Shown: positions 46,702 through 58,330 of the stretch, one piece after another
How positions within the stretch are numbered: position 1 is the first letter of the stretch
Layout of the letters: the number at the start of each line of letters is the position of its first letter
Assembly: GCF_018294505.1 (NCBI RefSeq)
Contig: NC_057808.1
Coordinates: 222,659,325 to 222,723,324 of the forward strand
DNA length: 64,000 bases
Reading direction: 5' to 3'
From: Triticum aestivum
Lineage: Eukaryota; Streptophyta; Magnoliopsida; Poales; Poaceae
Notes under the pieces: generated by a model
The model's input: the letters and a program-made list of their open reading frames with translations, nothing else
Databases searched by the model: none
Told to the model about the DNA's origin: nothing
Position numbers and translations under genes: made by a program

Positions 46702-47935
46702 ATGTACCGAACCGCCTGGATGTTTTGGTCATGCATTAAAGCTTTATGATATGTTTGTGTCTTTATTTGAAAGCTCTATCCTCCTGTGCGGCCGTTTTTG
46801 CATTCCTGAGAGTTTTCCAGTCGTCGACTTCAGCCCCCACGTAGATGCTACGGGGGTGTTCGGAATAGCACATGGTCACACTTGATCCAACGTCTTGGTC
46901 CGTGAAGGAGGTGTTAGTGCGGCGAACCAGGCAATCAGACTATGAGGCTTTATCACTCTCACTTAGCCATGGGAGTTTGACGATGGGTCTACTAGATAGC
47001 CCCTGGTATATGCGCGGCTATCCGAAAGTGGATGCACTACATATATGCCGAAAAGCAGTCCTTCGTGTAATACGGAAAAAATCGCTAGAAGATTTTACTG
47101 AGTCGTCGAGTGGCTGACCAGCTCTCGCCGCATCATGACAGTCAGTTTTCGGCTTTCTCTACTGAGGTGCTTGACCGGACGAACCAGAAACACAATCGCA
47201 GTAGTTCTCCCTTTACTACCCTAGCCGATTAGACGGAACGTAAGGTAGCAAGCACACGAGCCGGGCAACCCAACTATTGACCAAAGACATGATTCGGAGC
47301 CAGTGCCTATAATGCCAAGCTCGGGACGCCGAATGGTGCTGAAAAGTTGTTCGGACTTTAGTTTGGCAACACCTATGTTGCCATATAGAGCCCCTGGCAA
47401 TTTGAGTCGAGGTGTGTGCGTGAGGAAACTGAAGAGACGGAATAAAGTCTATAAATAAAGATGATACCGAATAAGAATTTTGTTCACTGGAATTCTGATT
47501 GATACGTTAAAATATAATCTTACAGAGGGTGCCATAATCACCAAGGTCATTTTACATGCCGGGGTATTGGACTAAGGAAAAAGCTCTATACAGGTTGGTG
47601 GTTTGCAAAATCCTTTGCACCTTCCTGCCACACGTCTGCGCCGCTTTCGCCCAAGATAGAATGATTCCTTGAGAGGAATGGTCTTCGACTATTTGTACGA
47701 CACCGGGCTCGGAGAGAGTCCTTGTGGGTCTGTAGGATGAGTAGGTTTTGATTCACCTGAGGTAAAAAGAGAAAAATAATAATTAAAGAAAGGGGAAGGC
47801 CATATAGGGTCGAACCGTACTATAGGCCTGCCCATATTGTGCCTCCGCGGATGCCCAAGGTATTTTGAGTGCGTAATTATGCACGCGCGGTACGTATTTC
47901 AAGGATGTACATGGCGGCCGATGGAGGCAAAACTG
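46702..47935. other. Non-coding interval of copy C
   Basis: Counterpart of 17037-18260. The conserved block lies at about 47106-47302. A CTTGGTCCGTGAAGGAGGTG phrase near 46896 is also shared with copies A and B. No coding potential is seen. Confidence 0.55.
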
Positions 47936-48766
47936 CTAATCCAGCTCTGGAATTCCCGAGCTGTCAGTATGCGGAATTGGCCGGCCTTGTGTAATAGAGC
48001 CCGGCGGCTTAATAGCCGATGAGGTGTGCGGCTTGAGAGGGCCGGTTTGAACTTCGGCCGCGATGGCCGCGGTATGCTCCTTAGTATGGAGGGAGCATTC
48101 CATGTTTCCGTTGATTGTAATTACGCCACGTGGACCAGGCATCTTGAGCTTTAAATAAGCGTAGTGCGGGACCGCATTGAAGCGAGCGAACGCGGTTCGT
48201 CCGAGCAGTGCATGGTAGCCACTGCGGAAAGAGACGATGTTGAAGATCAAGTCTTCGCTTCGGAAGTTGTCCGGTGAACCGAAGACGACCTCCAATGTGT
48301 TTGAGCCCGTGCAGCGGGCCTCTACACCGGGTATTACCCCCTTAAAGGTGGTTTTTGTGGGCTTGATTCTTGAAGGATCAATACCCATTTTGCGGACTGT
48401 GTCCTGATAGAGCAGGTTAAGGCTGCTGCCGCCGTCCATGAGGACACGCATGAGGTGGAATCCATCAATAATTGGATCGAGGACTAGCACGGCCGAGCCT
48501 CCATGACGGATACTAGTCGGGAGGTCTCTGCGATCGAAAGTGATTGGACAGGCTGACCATGGGTTGAATTTTGGGGCGACTGGCTCGATCACGTAGACGT
48601 CCCTTAACGCGCGCGTGCGCTCCCGCTTGGGGATGTGTGTAACGTATATCATACTCACCATCTTAACCTCAGGGGGAAATTCCTTTTGTCCCCCCGTGTT
48701 CGGTGCGTGAGGTTCCTCAACGTCATCCTCGCTGGGCGGCCCTTTCTCCTTGTGTTCGGCATTCAA
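47936..48766 (-). pseudogene. pro: Aspartic protease of copy C
   Basis: 276-residue open stretch with the protease: basic lead-in, IYVTHIPKRERTRALRD, active site VLMDGGSSLNLLYQ near 48430, VVFGSPDNF, HALLGRTAFARF, then a tail ending IPELD and a stop. This domain is intact, but gag upstream is broken. It would cut Gag; no RT follows, so it is a gag-pro element. Confidence 0.77.
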
Positions 48767-51218
48767 CTTGCCGGCCTATTTGAAGACCCAACAACTTCTG
48801 TTGGTGTGGTTGGCAGGCTTGTCAGGAGTGCCGTGGATCTGTCAAGGTCGATCAAGTATTCGGTCCAGGCTTGATGAACCGTCTTTGTTTCTTTTGAATG
48901 GCTTCCTCCGTTGACCGGATTTGGAGCCACTGAATCCGGCAGTGACCATCGTATTCTCTGTATTATCATTGTTGCTCCGACGCTTATGTTTCTTGCATCG
49001 GGGCCTTCCGTTGCCATTTCAGGCTTCGGAAGTGTCGGGGTCGCAGGTACAGTTGCTGCTACGGGCTAGCCAGCTATCTTCGCCCGCGCAAAAGCAGGTC
49101 ATTAGTGTTGTAAGGGCTGCCATGGACTTCGGCTTTTCTTGGCCGAGGTGTCGGGCGAGCCATTTGTCATGGATGCTGTGCTTGAAGGCCGCTAGGGCTT
49201 CGGCGTCCGGACAGTCGACAATCTGGTTCTTTTCAATTAGGAACCTGGTCCAAAATTTCCTGGCCGACTCTCCGGGTTGCTGGACTATGTGACTGAGGTC
49301 ATCAGCGTCCGGCGGCCGGATATACGTGCCTTGGAAGTTGTCTCTAAAGGCGTCTTCCAAGTCTTCCCAACTTCCAATAGAATTTTCTGGGAGGCTATTC
49401 AACCAGTGTCGAGCTGGCCCCTTAAGTTTTAGGGGGAGGTATTTGATGGCGTGTAGATCATCACTGCGGGCCATGTGAATGTGGAGAAGAAAATCCTCGA
49501 TCCACACTGCGGGATCTGTTGTGCCATCGTATGATTCGATGTTTACTGGTTTAAACCCTTTTGGGAACTGGTGTTCCATTACCTCGTCGGTGAAGCATAG
49601 GGGGTGTGCAGCGCCTCTGTATCAGGCAACGTCCTGACGCAGTTCGGATGAGGTCTGTATGCGGTTTTCTGCCCAGGTGAGGTTGTGCTTGTCGCGCCAG
49701 GCCTGATGGTCGTCCTCTTATACTAGGGCGCGCCCCCTTGATCCGTAGATTGATCTAGTCTGACCGGCTCTATTGTCCAGGTCCTTTCGTAGGTCGTAGG
49801 TGTATGATGTTTCTCTACCTCTGTGGCGAGGCGGTGCGGGCTGGTGTTCGGCTTGAGTTGCCGCCCTGTCCCGGCCATGTGGTGGTCAGTCTGGTCTGTC
49901 AACAGCATCACGTGTTGGCGGTATGGGCTCTAGCGCCTCATCATTGAATTATGGTAGCAGCTTGCGCTTTGGGTAACTCTTAGTTGGGCGTTCGAGGCCA
50001 TATTCCTCAGCTGCTAGGACATTAGTCCATCTGTCATTGAGTAGATCTTGATCAGCTCGAAGCTGCTTCTTCTTCTTTTTTAGGCTTCTTGTAGCGGCGA
50101 TTAGCCTGCGCTTGAAGCGCTCCTAGTCGAGGGGTTCCTCCGGCACGATGAAGTCTTCATCGCCGAGGCTCACGTCCTCTTCGGAGATCGGTAGGTAATT
50201 ACTATCCTCCGAGCCCTCGTTGTTGATGGGATCGTCAGGGTCGACTTGCCCCTCCTCCCGATCGTCCTGATCGGAGGCTGGCTCTGCAGGGGCTTCGGGG
50301 TCTTCGGCGTTCTATGGAGTGCCATCATCTCTGGTGCCGGTATTGTTGTCTTTGTCGCGGCGTCGCCGACGTCGATGCTTTGGAGGGGCTTCGGCAGGCT
50401 TGTCCTCATCCGGATCCTTCTTGCCGTCGTCCTCCTCCTTTGGTGTGTCTACCATGTACACGTCGTATGTGGAAGTGGTCGTCTATCATCTGGGAAACGA
50501 AGGGTCTTGGCCTTGTTCGTCTCTGGCATAGTCGTCCATACCGTCGATATCTTCGGAGGCGTAGTCCAGCATGTCGGTTAAGTCTTCGCAATGGCTATGA
50601 AGTGGGTGGTAGGTGGGACATAAAATTCCCTGCTCTCAGCCCCTAGTCCGGGATGGGCGTAGTTCGGAAGCGATCCTTCCGTAATGGCGAGTGATCGCAT
50701 CATCTCCAGAGCCTCGTTCAAAGGCGAGGTTTGGGCAGAGAAAAGAGAGTCCGCGGGGCTGTCCGGGGTTGGTGCCTCCTGGTCGCGCCTACTTAACACG
50801 AACCCTGAGAGTTCGGACTTGGAGTCCGGCGGAGTGTCCGGCGCTTGAGCGTCGAGGGGAGTTCGGTTCATCTTTAGGTTTGCCGCTGACGTCGCCCCTC
50901 GGATCTCCAGTAGCAAATTCCATAGTTGCAGAGAGTCCTGCGGGCTCTAAACTCCCGTTCTCGGACCTGACAACCCGCTCTAGATCTAAGCCAGAGCGGC
51001 AACGGAAGCCGCGAACCCCTCGAAGATCAAGTCTCCTCGGATGTCGGTGACGTAGTTTAGGTTCCCAAAATTGATCTGATGACCAGGGCGTAGCTATCGA
51101 TCTGCTCGAGGTGGCCAATCGAGTTGGCACGCAGCACGAAGCCGCCGAATACAAAAATCTGGCCGGGGAGAAAAGTCTCCCTCGCGTCAGCGTTGTTGTA
51201 GATGATTGTCGGAGCCAT
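48767..51218 (-). pseudogene. gag: Gag of copy C, decayed
   Basis: Starts at ATG 51218 (MAPTIIYNNADARETF), 48 bases after the LTR remnant. Homologous pieces then appear in changing frames: a Pro/Asp-rich part (50916-50578), a basic and acidic linker (50500-49900), and the capsid-like core (49579-49019: YDGTTDPAVWIEDFLLH, ARHWLNSLPENS, FQGTYIRPPD, HIVQQPGESARKFW). Many stops and frameshifts divide it. The knuckle region near 48780-48900 is frame-shifted. It is the only copy in the window that shows the gag N-terminus. Confidence 0.75.
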
Positions 51219-51265
51219 CGAACCTTCTGCTGACAGCACAAAGGAACTCTCAATGAAAGCACCAA

Positions 51266-51293
51266 TGTCGGTGTCAAAACCGGCAGATCTCGG
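51266..51293 (-). repeat. 28-bp remnant of copy C 5' LTR
   Basis: TGTCGGTGTCAAAACCGGCA and a few more bases match the end of the copy C LTR at 42712, then homology stops and Athila-like LTR sequence begins. The leader on the other side starts TTGGTGCTTTCATTGAG. Confidence 0.75.
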
Positions 51294-51551
51294 CGTGCCC
51301 TGGTGGGTTGTGCCCACCCAGGGGCCCCTCTCCGGTAGATCTTGGCTCCAGAAATTGTTATATATTATATAAAAATTCCTCGCAAAGTTTCGTTCCATTC
51401 CGAGAACTTCTATTTCTGCACAAAAACAACACCATGGTAGTTCTGCTGAAAACAGCGTCAGTCCGGGGTTAGTTTCATTCAAATCATGAAAATTAGAGTC
51501 CAAAACAAGAGGAAAAGCGTTAGGAAAAGTAGATATGTTGGAGACGTATCA
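51294..51551 (-). repeat. 3' LTR start of Athila-like element
   Basis: On the minus strand TGATACGTCTCCAACA begins at 51551, after an AGCTTGGGGGAGT purine tract (51552-51566). About 258 bp remain before the join at 51293. Confidence 0.72.
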
Positions 51552-51566
51552 ACTCCCCCAAGCTTA

Positions 51567-53680
51567 AACCTTTGCTTGTCCTCAAGCAATTCAGTTGATA
51601 AACTGAAAGTGAAAAAGAAAAACTTTTACGAACTCTTTTGCTCTTGTTTGCATAAATAAGCTTAAACAGCACCCAGGTTTTCAGCCACATTATAAATAAC
51701 CATGCCGACAATAACTCTTAAAGATTATAATGACTCATATATGACATAATCAGCTAGCGAGCAATAATAAGATATCTCAAACGGCAACACGTTGTCGAAA
51801 CAACCATGATATAATATGACAATAGTGGTATCTTGTTAGCCCTTTCTGAGACCGCAAAACATAAATGCAGAGCACCTCCAAAGTTCAAGTAGCGACTAAA
51901 CATTGTAATTCATGGTAGAAAAGATCCAGTCATGATGCAACCAACATTAGCTACACACAATGCACAAGTCATGACAGTTGTGCTCTCAGGTTCTAGCTCT
52001 TGTTTTAGAAGGTGATGACATAACATAAAAGTAAATAGATAGTCCCTTCGCAGAGGGAAGCAGTGATTTGCAGAGGTGCTAGAGCTCAATTTTTAAAACA
52101 GAGCTAAATGATATTTTGAGACATGCACCCTTCTCATTTACTTCACGACCATCAGTTATCAATATCTTCCATGACAATCACGCTAGTGGTGGTTCCCAAG
52201 CGATAAAAGTAAAGGTTTTGACTCCATTGGGAGTTTTTGTTTGATTATTTAAGAGATTAACTCTTTTTCAGTTTGCAGTTTGGGACTGGGCATCCCTATT
52301 ACCACCCTTTTCTCCTGCAATGGCGAGTGAATAGACACTCGACCTGAGAATAACCCGCTTAGCATGGAAGATACCGACCACCTCATGTCATTCCATGAAC
52401 AATCCAGGCACACAAAACGGATATTTATTTAGAAGTTTTTAGAGGTCGCACATGCAAATTTACTTAGGATAGCAGGGTAATACCGCATATAGGTAGGTAT
52501 GCTGGACTCATCTGGAATAACTTTTGGGTTCAAGGGTTTTTGATGTACAAGCAGAATTCCCACTTAGTATAGGCGAAGGCTGGCAATTAGATTGAGAAGC
52601 GGCCAGCTAGAGAGCAACAACGGTCATAAACATGCATTATGCATAAGTAACGTTGGACACTAGCATGAGTAGGATATGAACACCATGAACATAAATATCA
52701 TAGAGGCTATGTTGGTTTTGATTCAACTACATGCATGAACATGTGCCAAGTCAAGCCACTCGAACATTCAGAGGAGGATACCATATCATCATACTACATC
52801 ACAATCATTTTAGTGAAATGTTGATATCCAAGATAAATCATTATCCACTCCTAGCTACTTATGCATGGCATGAGAAACTATAATCTCTAATTGTCATTGC
52901 AAACATGTTTAATCATAATGGGTTGAATCATGGATACTGGGTTAAACATATTTACACAAACAGAACAAGTCGAGTTCATACCCGTTTCTCTCTGCTACGG
53001 CCAGTTCATCGAATATCGTCATTATTGCCTTTCACTTGCACGACCGAACGATGTGAAAATAATAATAGTGCAAGAGTGTCGTGGACTAAGCTGGAATCTG
53101 CAAACATTTTATTCAACGGGAGAAGACAAGGTAAAATGTGCTCTTTATTAGATCAACAATTATTCATAGGAGAACCACTCAACATTTTCATCGCGGTCTT
53201 CTCCTCGGTACAATTCAAATAAAAAGAAAAGAAATTCAGAGAAACATAGTGAAATATTTTTGGATTTTTTTGTTTTCTTGAACAAGCAAACAAAAGGGAA
53301 AAGCAAAAACGAGAAAAACTATTTACACGGGAAAGCTCCCAACAAGCAAAAGAAGAATAAGGAAATCTTTTTGGGTTTTATTTTTAATATTACTACTAAG
53401 CATGCATAAAAAGTAAACTACTACAACTATTTTTTCTAGTTTTTCTAAAGTTTTTCAAACACACAAGGAGAAAGCAAGAAAAATAAATCTAAGCATGGAT
53501 GATACAATGAAAAAGTGTGAACACCGACTAATGGAATATGTAGACATGAATGTAAAGTCGGTGAGAAAGATGTACTCCCCCAAGCTTAGGCTTTTGGCCT
53601 AACATGGTAGTCGATTAATAGCCTGGATAGTAGTTGGCGTGGTAGCTCACGAAGGCTCTCGGTGCGGACGCCTCAGCCTG
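51567..53680. other. AT-rich non-coding region of Athila-like element
   Basis: 2.1 kb without a credible frame between the second ORF and the LTR. A second ACTCCCCCAAGCTTAG copy of the purine-tract phrase lies at 53575-53590. Nothing else is recognised. Confidence 0.6.
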
Positions 53681-54463
53681 CTATGCTGCCTCCACCGCTG
53701 CGTTGTGAGCTCGGGCCTCGCTCTCAAGAACAAAATATCTTCCTTTGCTATGATAGTTAAAAAGAGCAGGCGCAGGCAAATATGTGTGCACAACAGATTT
53801 TTGGTTAAACAATAGATTATAAGTGAAGTTATCAACCTTTCCCTTGAGAATCTTATGATCATTTAAGGTGTCAAAATCTGAATACTGCGTGGGTAGGATA
53901 GGATCAAAGGGCAAAGGTGAAACACCCGGCCCTCGTGCTAAACGCGTGGCATAAATTCCACCGTAGAAATAGCCATTGTTAGCATTGTGCTGAAGTCTGC
54001 GTGCAACAATTGCTCCCAGGTTATAATTCCTTTCACCGGCGAGAGCAGTGTGAATGAGGCTCAAGTCTGGAGCACAGAGTGTACTACAGTCTTGCTTGCC
54101 TACTATACATTTCCCATTAAATAATGCAAGGTACTGAATTGCGGGAAAATGAATGCTCTTTATTCTACCTTGTGTCACTCCCCTCGTCTCACAGCAACAA
54201 AGACTGGGTAAGAAAGTTTGGTACTCAGCCTTTAGCAGTTCGTCAAGCGAACCCCAGAACGGGAGTTTGCAGTGGTAAGCAAAATTCTCTTTAATCCCCA
54301 CACGCATCATATACTCATCGCAAGGCAATAATCATGTTTTGGTGGAGGCATCTCGAGTAGAACTTTCACTTGGTTCAACATAAGACGGGCGAGCGGAAGT
54401 ATCACTAGAAGATGCCCCCAAGTATCTCCTCCTCGAAGAACTCCTTCCAAACAAGTTCATCAT
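53681..54463 (-). pseudogene. Athila second ORF (ORF1/env-region type), one stop
   Basis: Starts near MMNLFGRSSSRRRYLGASS, is low-complexity Ser-rich, then after a TGA at 54332-54334 continues in the same frame with PCDEYMMRVGIK, CKLPFWGSLDELL, FLALF-like and NARR-like blocks, GYFYGGIYATRLA and a tail ending AAVEAA. It resembles the plant 'Athila ORF-1' type proteins that sit near the 3' end of Athila elements; the role is unknown. A likely splice acceptor lies just upstream (54480). The single stop is compatible with a C-to-T change in a CGA codon. Confidence 0.6.
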
Positions 54464-54479
54464 GTCCGCATACAATTTT

Positions 54480-54699
54480 CTGAAAAATTTTGGGTGACAA
54501 AAATTTGTCAACAAAACTTTATTAAATTGATAGCAACTACTCATAGGGATACATAGAGGCTATAGCAAGCATTCAAACTACTTAGAACTCTAAGAAATCA
54601 ACATGCAGGCTCATCTATAGCAGCACCAAGAGTAGCTAATTATTCAAAATATAAACCGCTAAAACAAAAACTAATTGGACAAACGGTGGAGTCACATAC
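54480..54699 (-). other. Putative leader intron of Athila second ORF
   Basis: Donor GTATGTGAC at 54699 and acceptor CAAAATTTTTCAG at 54480 (minus strand) enclose 220 AT-rich bases, and the ORF starts 17 bases later. Env-region ORFs of Athila elements are thought to be expressed from spliced RNA. Consensus-based inference only. Confidence 0.4.
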
Positions 54700-54829
54700 C
54701 AAGCAACAATCCCCCGAAACAGTTTCGGAAACGGAGCTTCGAGCAAAGAGATCGAAATCCGCGGGTTTGAGAGCAAGAACACGGGAGAAAGAGCAAGGGA
54801 GATTTTTTTCTGGAGGTGAGTGATGAAGT

Positions 54830-55090
54830 GGGTTGAAGGGATAAGTGAGGGGGGCCACGTGGGGACCACAACCCACCAGGGCGCGCCTGGGGGTCCTGGC
54901 GCACCCAGGTGGGTTGTGCCCACCTGGTGGACCTCCCTCTGGTGTTATTTGCACCAGAAATTCAGAAATATTCAGAAAAAAATCGTATTAAATTTTCAGG
55001 GCATTCTGAGAACTTTTATTTTTGGGTCATTTTTTTATTGCACGGGAAATTCAGAAAACAGACAAAACATGGCGTTATTTTATTTAACTA
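54830..55090 (-). repeat. LTR-like segment inside Athila element
   Basis: On the minus strand the order AAAAGTTCTCAGAATG, then an AATTTCTGG-like phrase and GGTGGGCACAACCCACC, parallels the LTR remnant at 51294-51440 with divergence. It includes a perfect 9-bp inverted repeat around TTGTG at 54905-54927. It precedes the second ORF's leader. Confidence 0.5.
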
Positions 55091-55242
55091 ATAAAAACCG
55101 AAAATGAAAAGTAGGGACAGAAGGTGGTCCTTACTAAATTCATCAACTTCATACCACTCAAAATGATCCATTAATAAGGTTGATTAGGTCTTATTAACAA
55201 CCACTTTCAATTGGCATGAAACCGAAGAACTTTCGTAAATCA

Positions 55243-57115
55243 CTAAGTTACCTCAATGGGGATATGCATTTCCCCAACAATAAGCATTTCATATTTCTTT
55301 CTTACAATAGGTAGAGGTATTTGAAAGCTTCCAATAGTGATTGTCGGAGATTTTTCAATAACATTAATACCATTCACTTGGAATTGTTTCTTCGGAAAGT
55401 GCACCGTATGCTCATTACCATTGATATGAAAAGTGACCTTGCTTTTATTGCAATCAATAACAGTCCCTGCAGTATTCAAGAAAGTCTACCAAGGATAATC
55501 GACATGTTGTCGTCCTCGGGCATCTCAAGTATAACAAAGTCAGTCAAAATAGTAACATTAGCAACAATAGCGGGCACATCCTCACAGATACCGATAGGTA
55601 TGGCAATTGATTTATCAGCCATTTGCAAAGATATTTTAGTAGGTGTGAGTTTATTCTAGTTAAGTCTTTTATATAAAGAGAAAGGCATAACACTAACACC
55701 AGCTCCTAAATCACACAAAGCAGTTTTCACATAATTCTTTTTGATAGAGCAAGGTATAGTTGGTATTCCCGGATCTCCAAGTTTTTTAAGTACTCCATCT
55801 TTAAAAGTATAATTAGCAAGAATAGTGGAGATTTTAGCTTCCGGTATTTTTCTCTTATTAGTGATGATGTCTTTCATATACTTTGCATAAGGAGGCATTT
55901 TCAGGATGTCAGTCAAGCGAGTACGCAAAAAGACTGGCCTCAACATTTCAGCAAAGCGTTCAAATTCTTCTTCATCTTTCTTTTTAGTTGACTTGGGTGG
56001 AAAAGTCATAGGTTTTTGAACCCACGGTTCTCTTTCTTTACCGTGTTTTCTAGCAATGAAGTCTCTTTTATCATATCTTTTATTTTTAGGTTGTGGGTTA
56101 TCAAGATCAACTGGAGGTTCTATCTCAACATCATTATCTAGTTCTTTATCATTGTTTGGTTGAGAGTCTTCATGAACCTCATCATTATCTTTCTCATTAT
56201 CACTAGGTGAGTGTTCATTACCAGATTGAGTTTCAGCATCTGAGATAGAAGTTTCATTATCATTATGAGGAGGTTTTTCTATTTCGGGTTCACTAGAAGT
56301 ATCCAAAGTCCTATCATTTTTCTTTTTCTTTTTCTTTTTCTTTCTAGAAGGACTAGGTGCATCAGTGTTAACTCTTTGTGAATCTTGTTCGATTATTTTT
56401 GGGTGTCCCTCAGGATAAAGTGGTCCCTGAGTCATTTTACCTCCTCTAGTTGCAACTCTAACAGCAAAGTCATGTATATTATGATTCATTTCATCAAGCA
56501 ATTCTCTTTGAGATTTAGCAACTTGTTCTAACTGAGTTTGAACCATAGAAGCATGTTTTCCAACACCTCTAACATCATTTGAGATTCTAAATGACAAATC
56601 ACTCAAGCGGGCAATAATATCATAATTGCATTTCAATTGTTTCATAACATTTGCATTGAAGTGACCTTGTTTTCTAATATAGTTTTCAAACTCATAAAGG
56701 CATTGGCTAGGGTGCATATTGTGAGGATTATCATTATCATTGAACTTCATTAGAGAATTTACCTCTACCACCTTAGGCAGTGGTGGTGTATTAAGCCCAT
56801 GTATTTCTTCAATAGGAGGTAAATTTTTAACATCCTCAGCTTTAATACCTTTTTCCTTCATAGATTTCTTTGCCTCTTGCATATCTTCAGGACTGAGATA
56901 TAATATGCCCCTCTTCTTCGGAGTGGGTTTAGCCGGTGGTTTCGGGAAGAGTCCAATCATCATAATTTTTCAATATGTTATTCAATAATTCTTCAGCTTG
57001 TCCAACAGTTCGTTCCCTGAAAACACAACCAGCACAACTATCTAGTAAGTCCCTAGAAGCATCGGTTAGTCCATTATACAAGATATCAAGTATTTCTTTT
57101 TTCTTAAGAGGATGA
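55243..57115 (-). pseudogene. gag-pro: Athila-like gag and protease
   Basis: From the element 3 insertion at 57115 the frame reads KKKEILDILYNGL, DSCAGCVFRERT and NNYDDW, with a frameshift near 56950. Then come KPTPKKRGILYL, a charged coiled region, a long acidic linker with a lysine run (56310-56340), the DILKMPPYAKYMKDI segment and the protease (LCDLGAGVSVMP near 55700). A stop at 55656-55658 splits the protease from its second half (GRLSLNTAGTVIDC, then to 55243). RT does not follow. Gag packages RNA; this copy is dead. Confidence 0.82.
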
Positions 57116-58001
57116 TGTAGGATGTGGGGTTCCGGCAAACCCTTAAGGTTCAAACTCTGGGGTGCGCGCGAAGTTCTTTCCCTCCTACCGATCCACGCCC
57201 TAGCTCGCTAAGATCTTGCGGATGAACTCGACAAACTCGCAACACAGAAAGACACGAGATTTATACTGGTTCGGGCCACCGTTGTGGTGTAATACCCTAC
57301 TCCAGTGTGTGGTGGTGGATTGCCTCTTGGGCTGATTTATGAACAGTACAAGGGGAAGAACAGCCTCCTGAGGTTGAGGTGTTCTTGTGCTTGTCGAACT
57401 TGTGGGGTGAGGACTCGATGCCCCCTACTGCGGTGGCTAGTTCTACTTATATAAGCCCTGGTCCTCTCCCCAAATGTTGAGCGGGAAGGGAGCCAACAAC
57501 GGGGGGCAATTTGAAGGGGGACAACTAGTACAAGCTATCCTGACAAAAGTGGTCTTTGTGTGCAAAAGGCTCTGGTGGTGACGCCGTCTTGGGCTCCATG
57601 GTGACCTCCGTCCTGCCGTCCTGCTGGTCTTCGGTCTCGTTGCACCGATATGGAAACCTTTGCTTGATGCCTCGGTACTCCGCGCCTGCGCTTGCTTCCT
57701 TTGCACCAAAGAGGAAACAAGGACATTGCGCGCGCTGGCGCCCGCCTGGTGTGATCGTCATGGCTCACGTCACAAGAGCCTCGCGAGGTTTGCCCCACCT
57801 TGATATCTCCGCTCCTCGCGAGGCAGCCTGGTGAGGCTGCTCCTGAGGAGGTCTTGCGTTGTCCGCCTCGCGAGGCTTGGCCCCTCGCGAGGGTCTTGAA
57901 TGCCTTGTTGATGAAGATGGGCCGTACAGGCCCGCTAGCATAGCCACGCCGTGGGCCGCAGGCAGGCAAGTCTGGGGACCCCCGTTCCCAGAACGCCGAC
58001 A
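57116..58001 (-). repeat. 3' LTR of element 3
   Basis: 886 bp. On the minus strand it starts TGTCGGCGTTCTGGG at 58001 and ends at 57116, with CTTATATAAG at 57446-57455 as TATA region. The purine tract GGGCCCGGGGGCTAA (58002-58016) adjoins it. Same length class as element 2's LTR. Confidence 0.87.
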
Positions 58002-58244
58002 TTAGCCCCCGGGCCCAAGGTGCGCTCGGGCTTGGCTTCGAGGCGAAGCTAAAGGTCAAGTACGGAGCGCCGCGGGCCCCAAAAGCCTGCGGCCTTGGTC
58101 GACGCGTGGCGGTTGATTGGACGTGGGCGTCTCCACTTCCCCACGCTGCCTCGGCAACTGCCCGACTTGACAAGTCCCTGCGACATGCAAGGAAAACCAT
58201 CATTTACCTGTGATCGTGGGAGGTGCCGGTTGGCCTTCTTCCGC

Positions 58245-58252
58245 TATAAATG
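58245..58252 (+). promoter_or_regulatory. TATA box of antisense B3-like gene (element 3)
   Basis: TATAAATG lies 86 bp before the ATG at 58331, in the same context as element 2's box. The leader between them is pyrimidine-rich, as in plant genes. Confidence 0.65.
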
Positions 58253-58330
58253 GGGAGGGGGCGGAGCCCCCGTCGCCCATCTCTTCCTTGGTTCACTTGC
58301 TTCCTCCTCCTTGCTCCACCACTAGCAGCA

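Larger units (their letters stand above)
42712..51293 (-). mobile_element. Non-autonomous gag-pro Gypsy, copy C
   Basis: The most complete copy. On the minus strand: 28-bp remnant of the 5' LTR, leader, gag, protease, conserved non-coding interval, then (plus strand) a five-exon antisense gene, polypurine tract and 468-bp 3' LTR. Sits in the Copia LTR at 42711. There is no RT, RNase H or integrase. The right end is a deletion join to an Athila-like LTR. Confidence 0.86.
51294..57115 (-). mobile_element. Athila-lineage Gypsy element, truncated both ends
   Basis: On the minus strand: gag-protease (57115-55243), an LTR-like segment with leader (about 55130-54480), a second ORF (54463-53681), a 2.1-kb non-coding region and the start of the 3' LTR (51551-51294). 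No RT or integrase is present between protease and the second ORF. The gag end is cut by element 3's LTR and the 3' LTR by copy C's deletion join. LTR start TGATACGTCTCCAAC and the GGGGGAG tract recall Sabrina/Fatima-like Triticeae elements (memory). Confidence 0.78.

Noticed and set aside
53681..54328. Host gene candidate with a 215-residue open frame
   Set aside because: It is framed by Athila gag on one side and the Athila purine tract and LTR on the other, in the same orientation, so it is the element's second ORF.
57535..58203. 222-residue minus-strand frame in the element 3 LTR
   Set aside because: It lies within the LTR and purine tract. LTRs of this family do not encode proteins, and the element 2 LTR breaks the frame.
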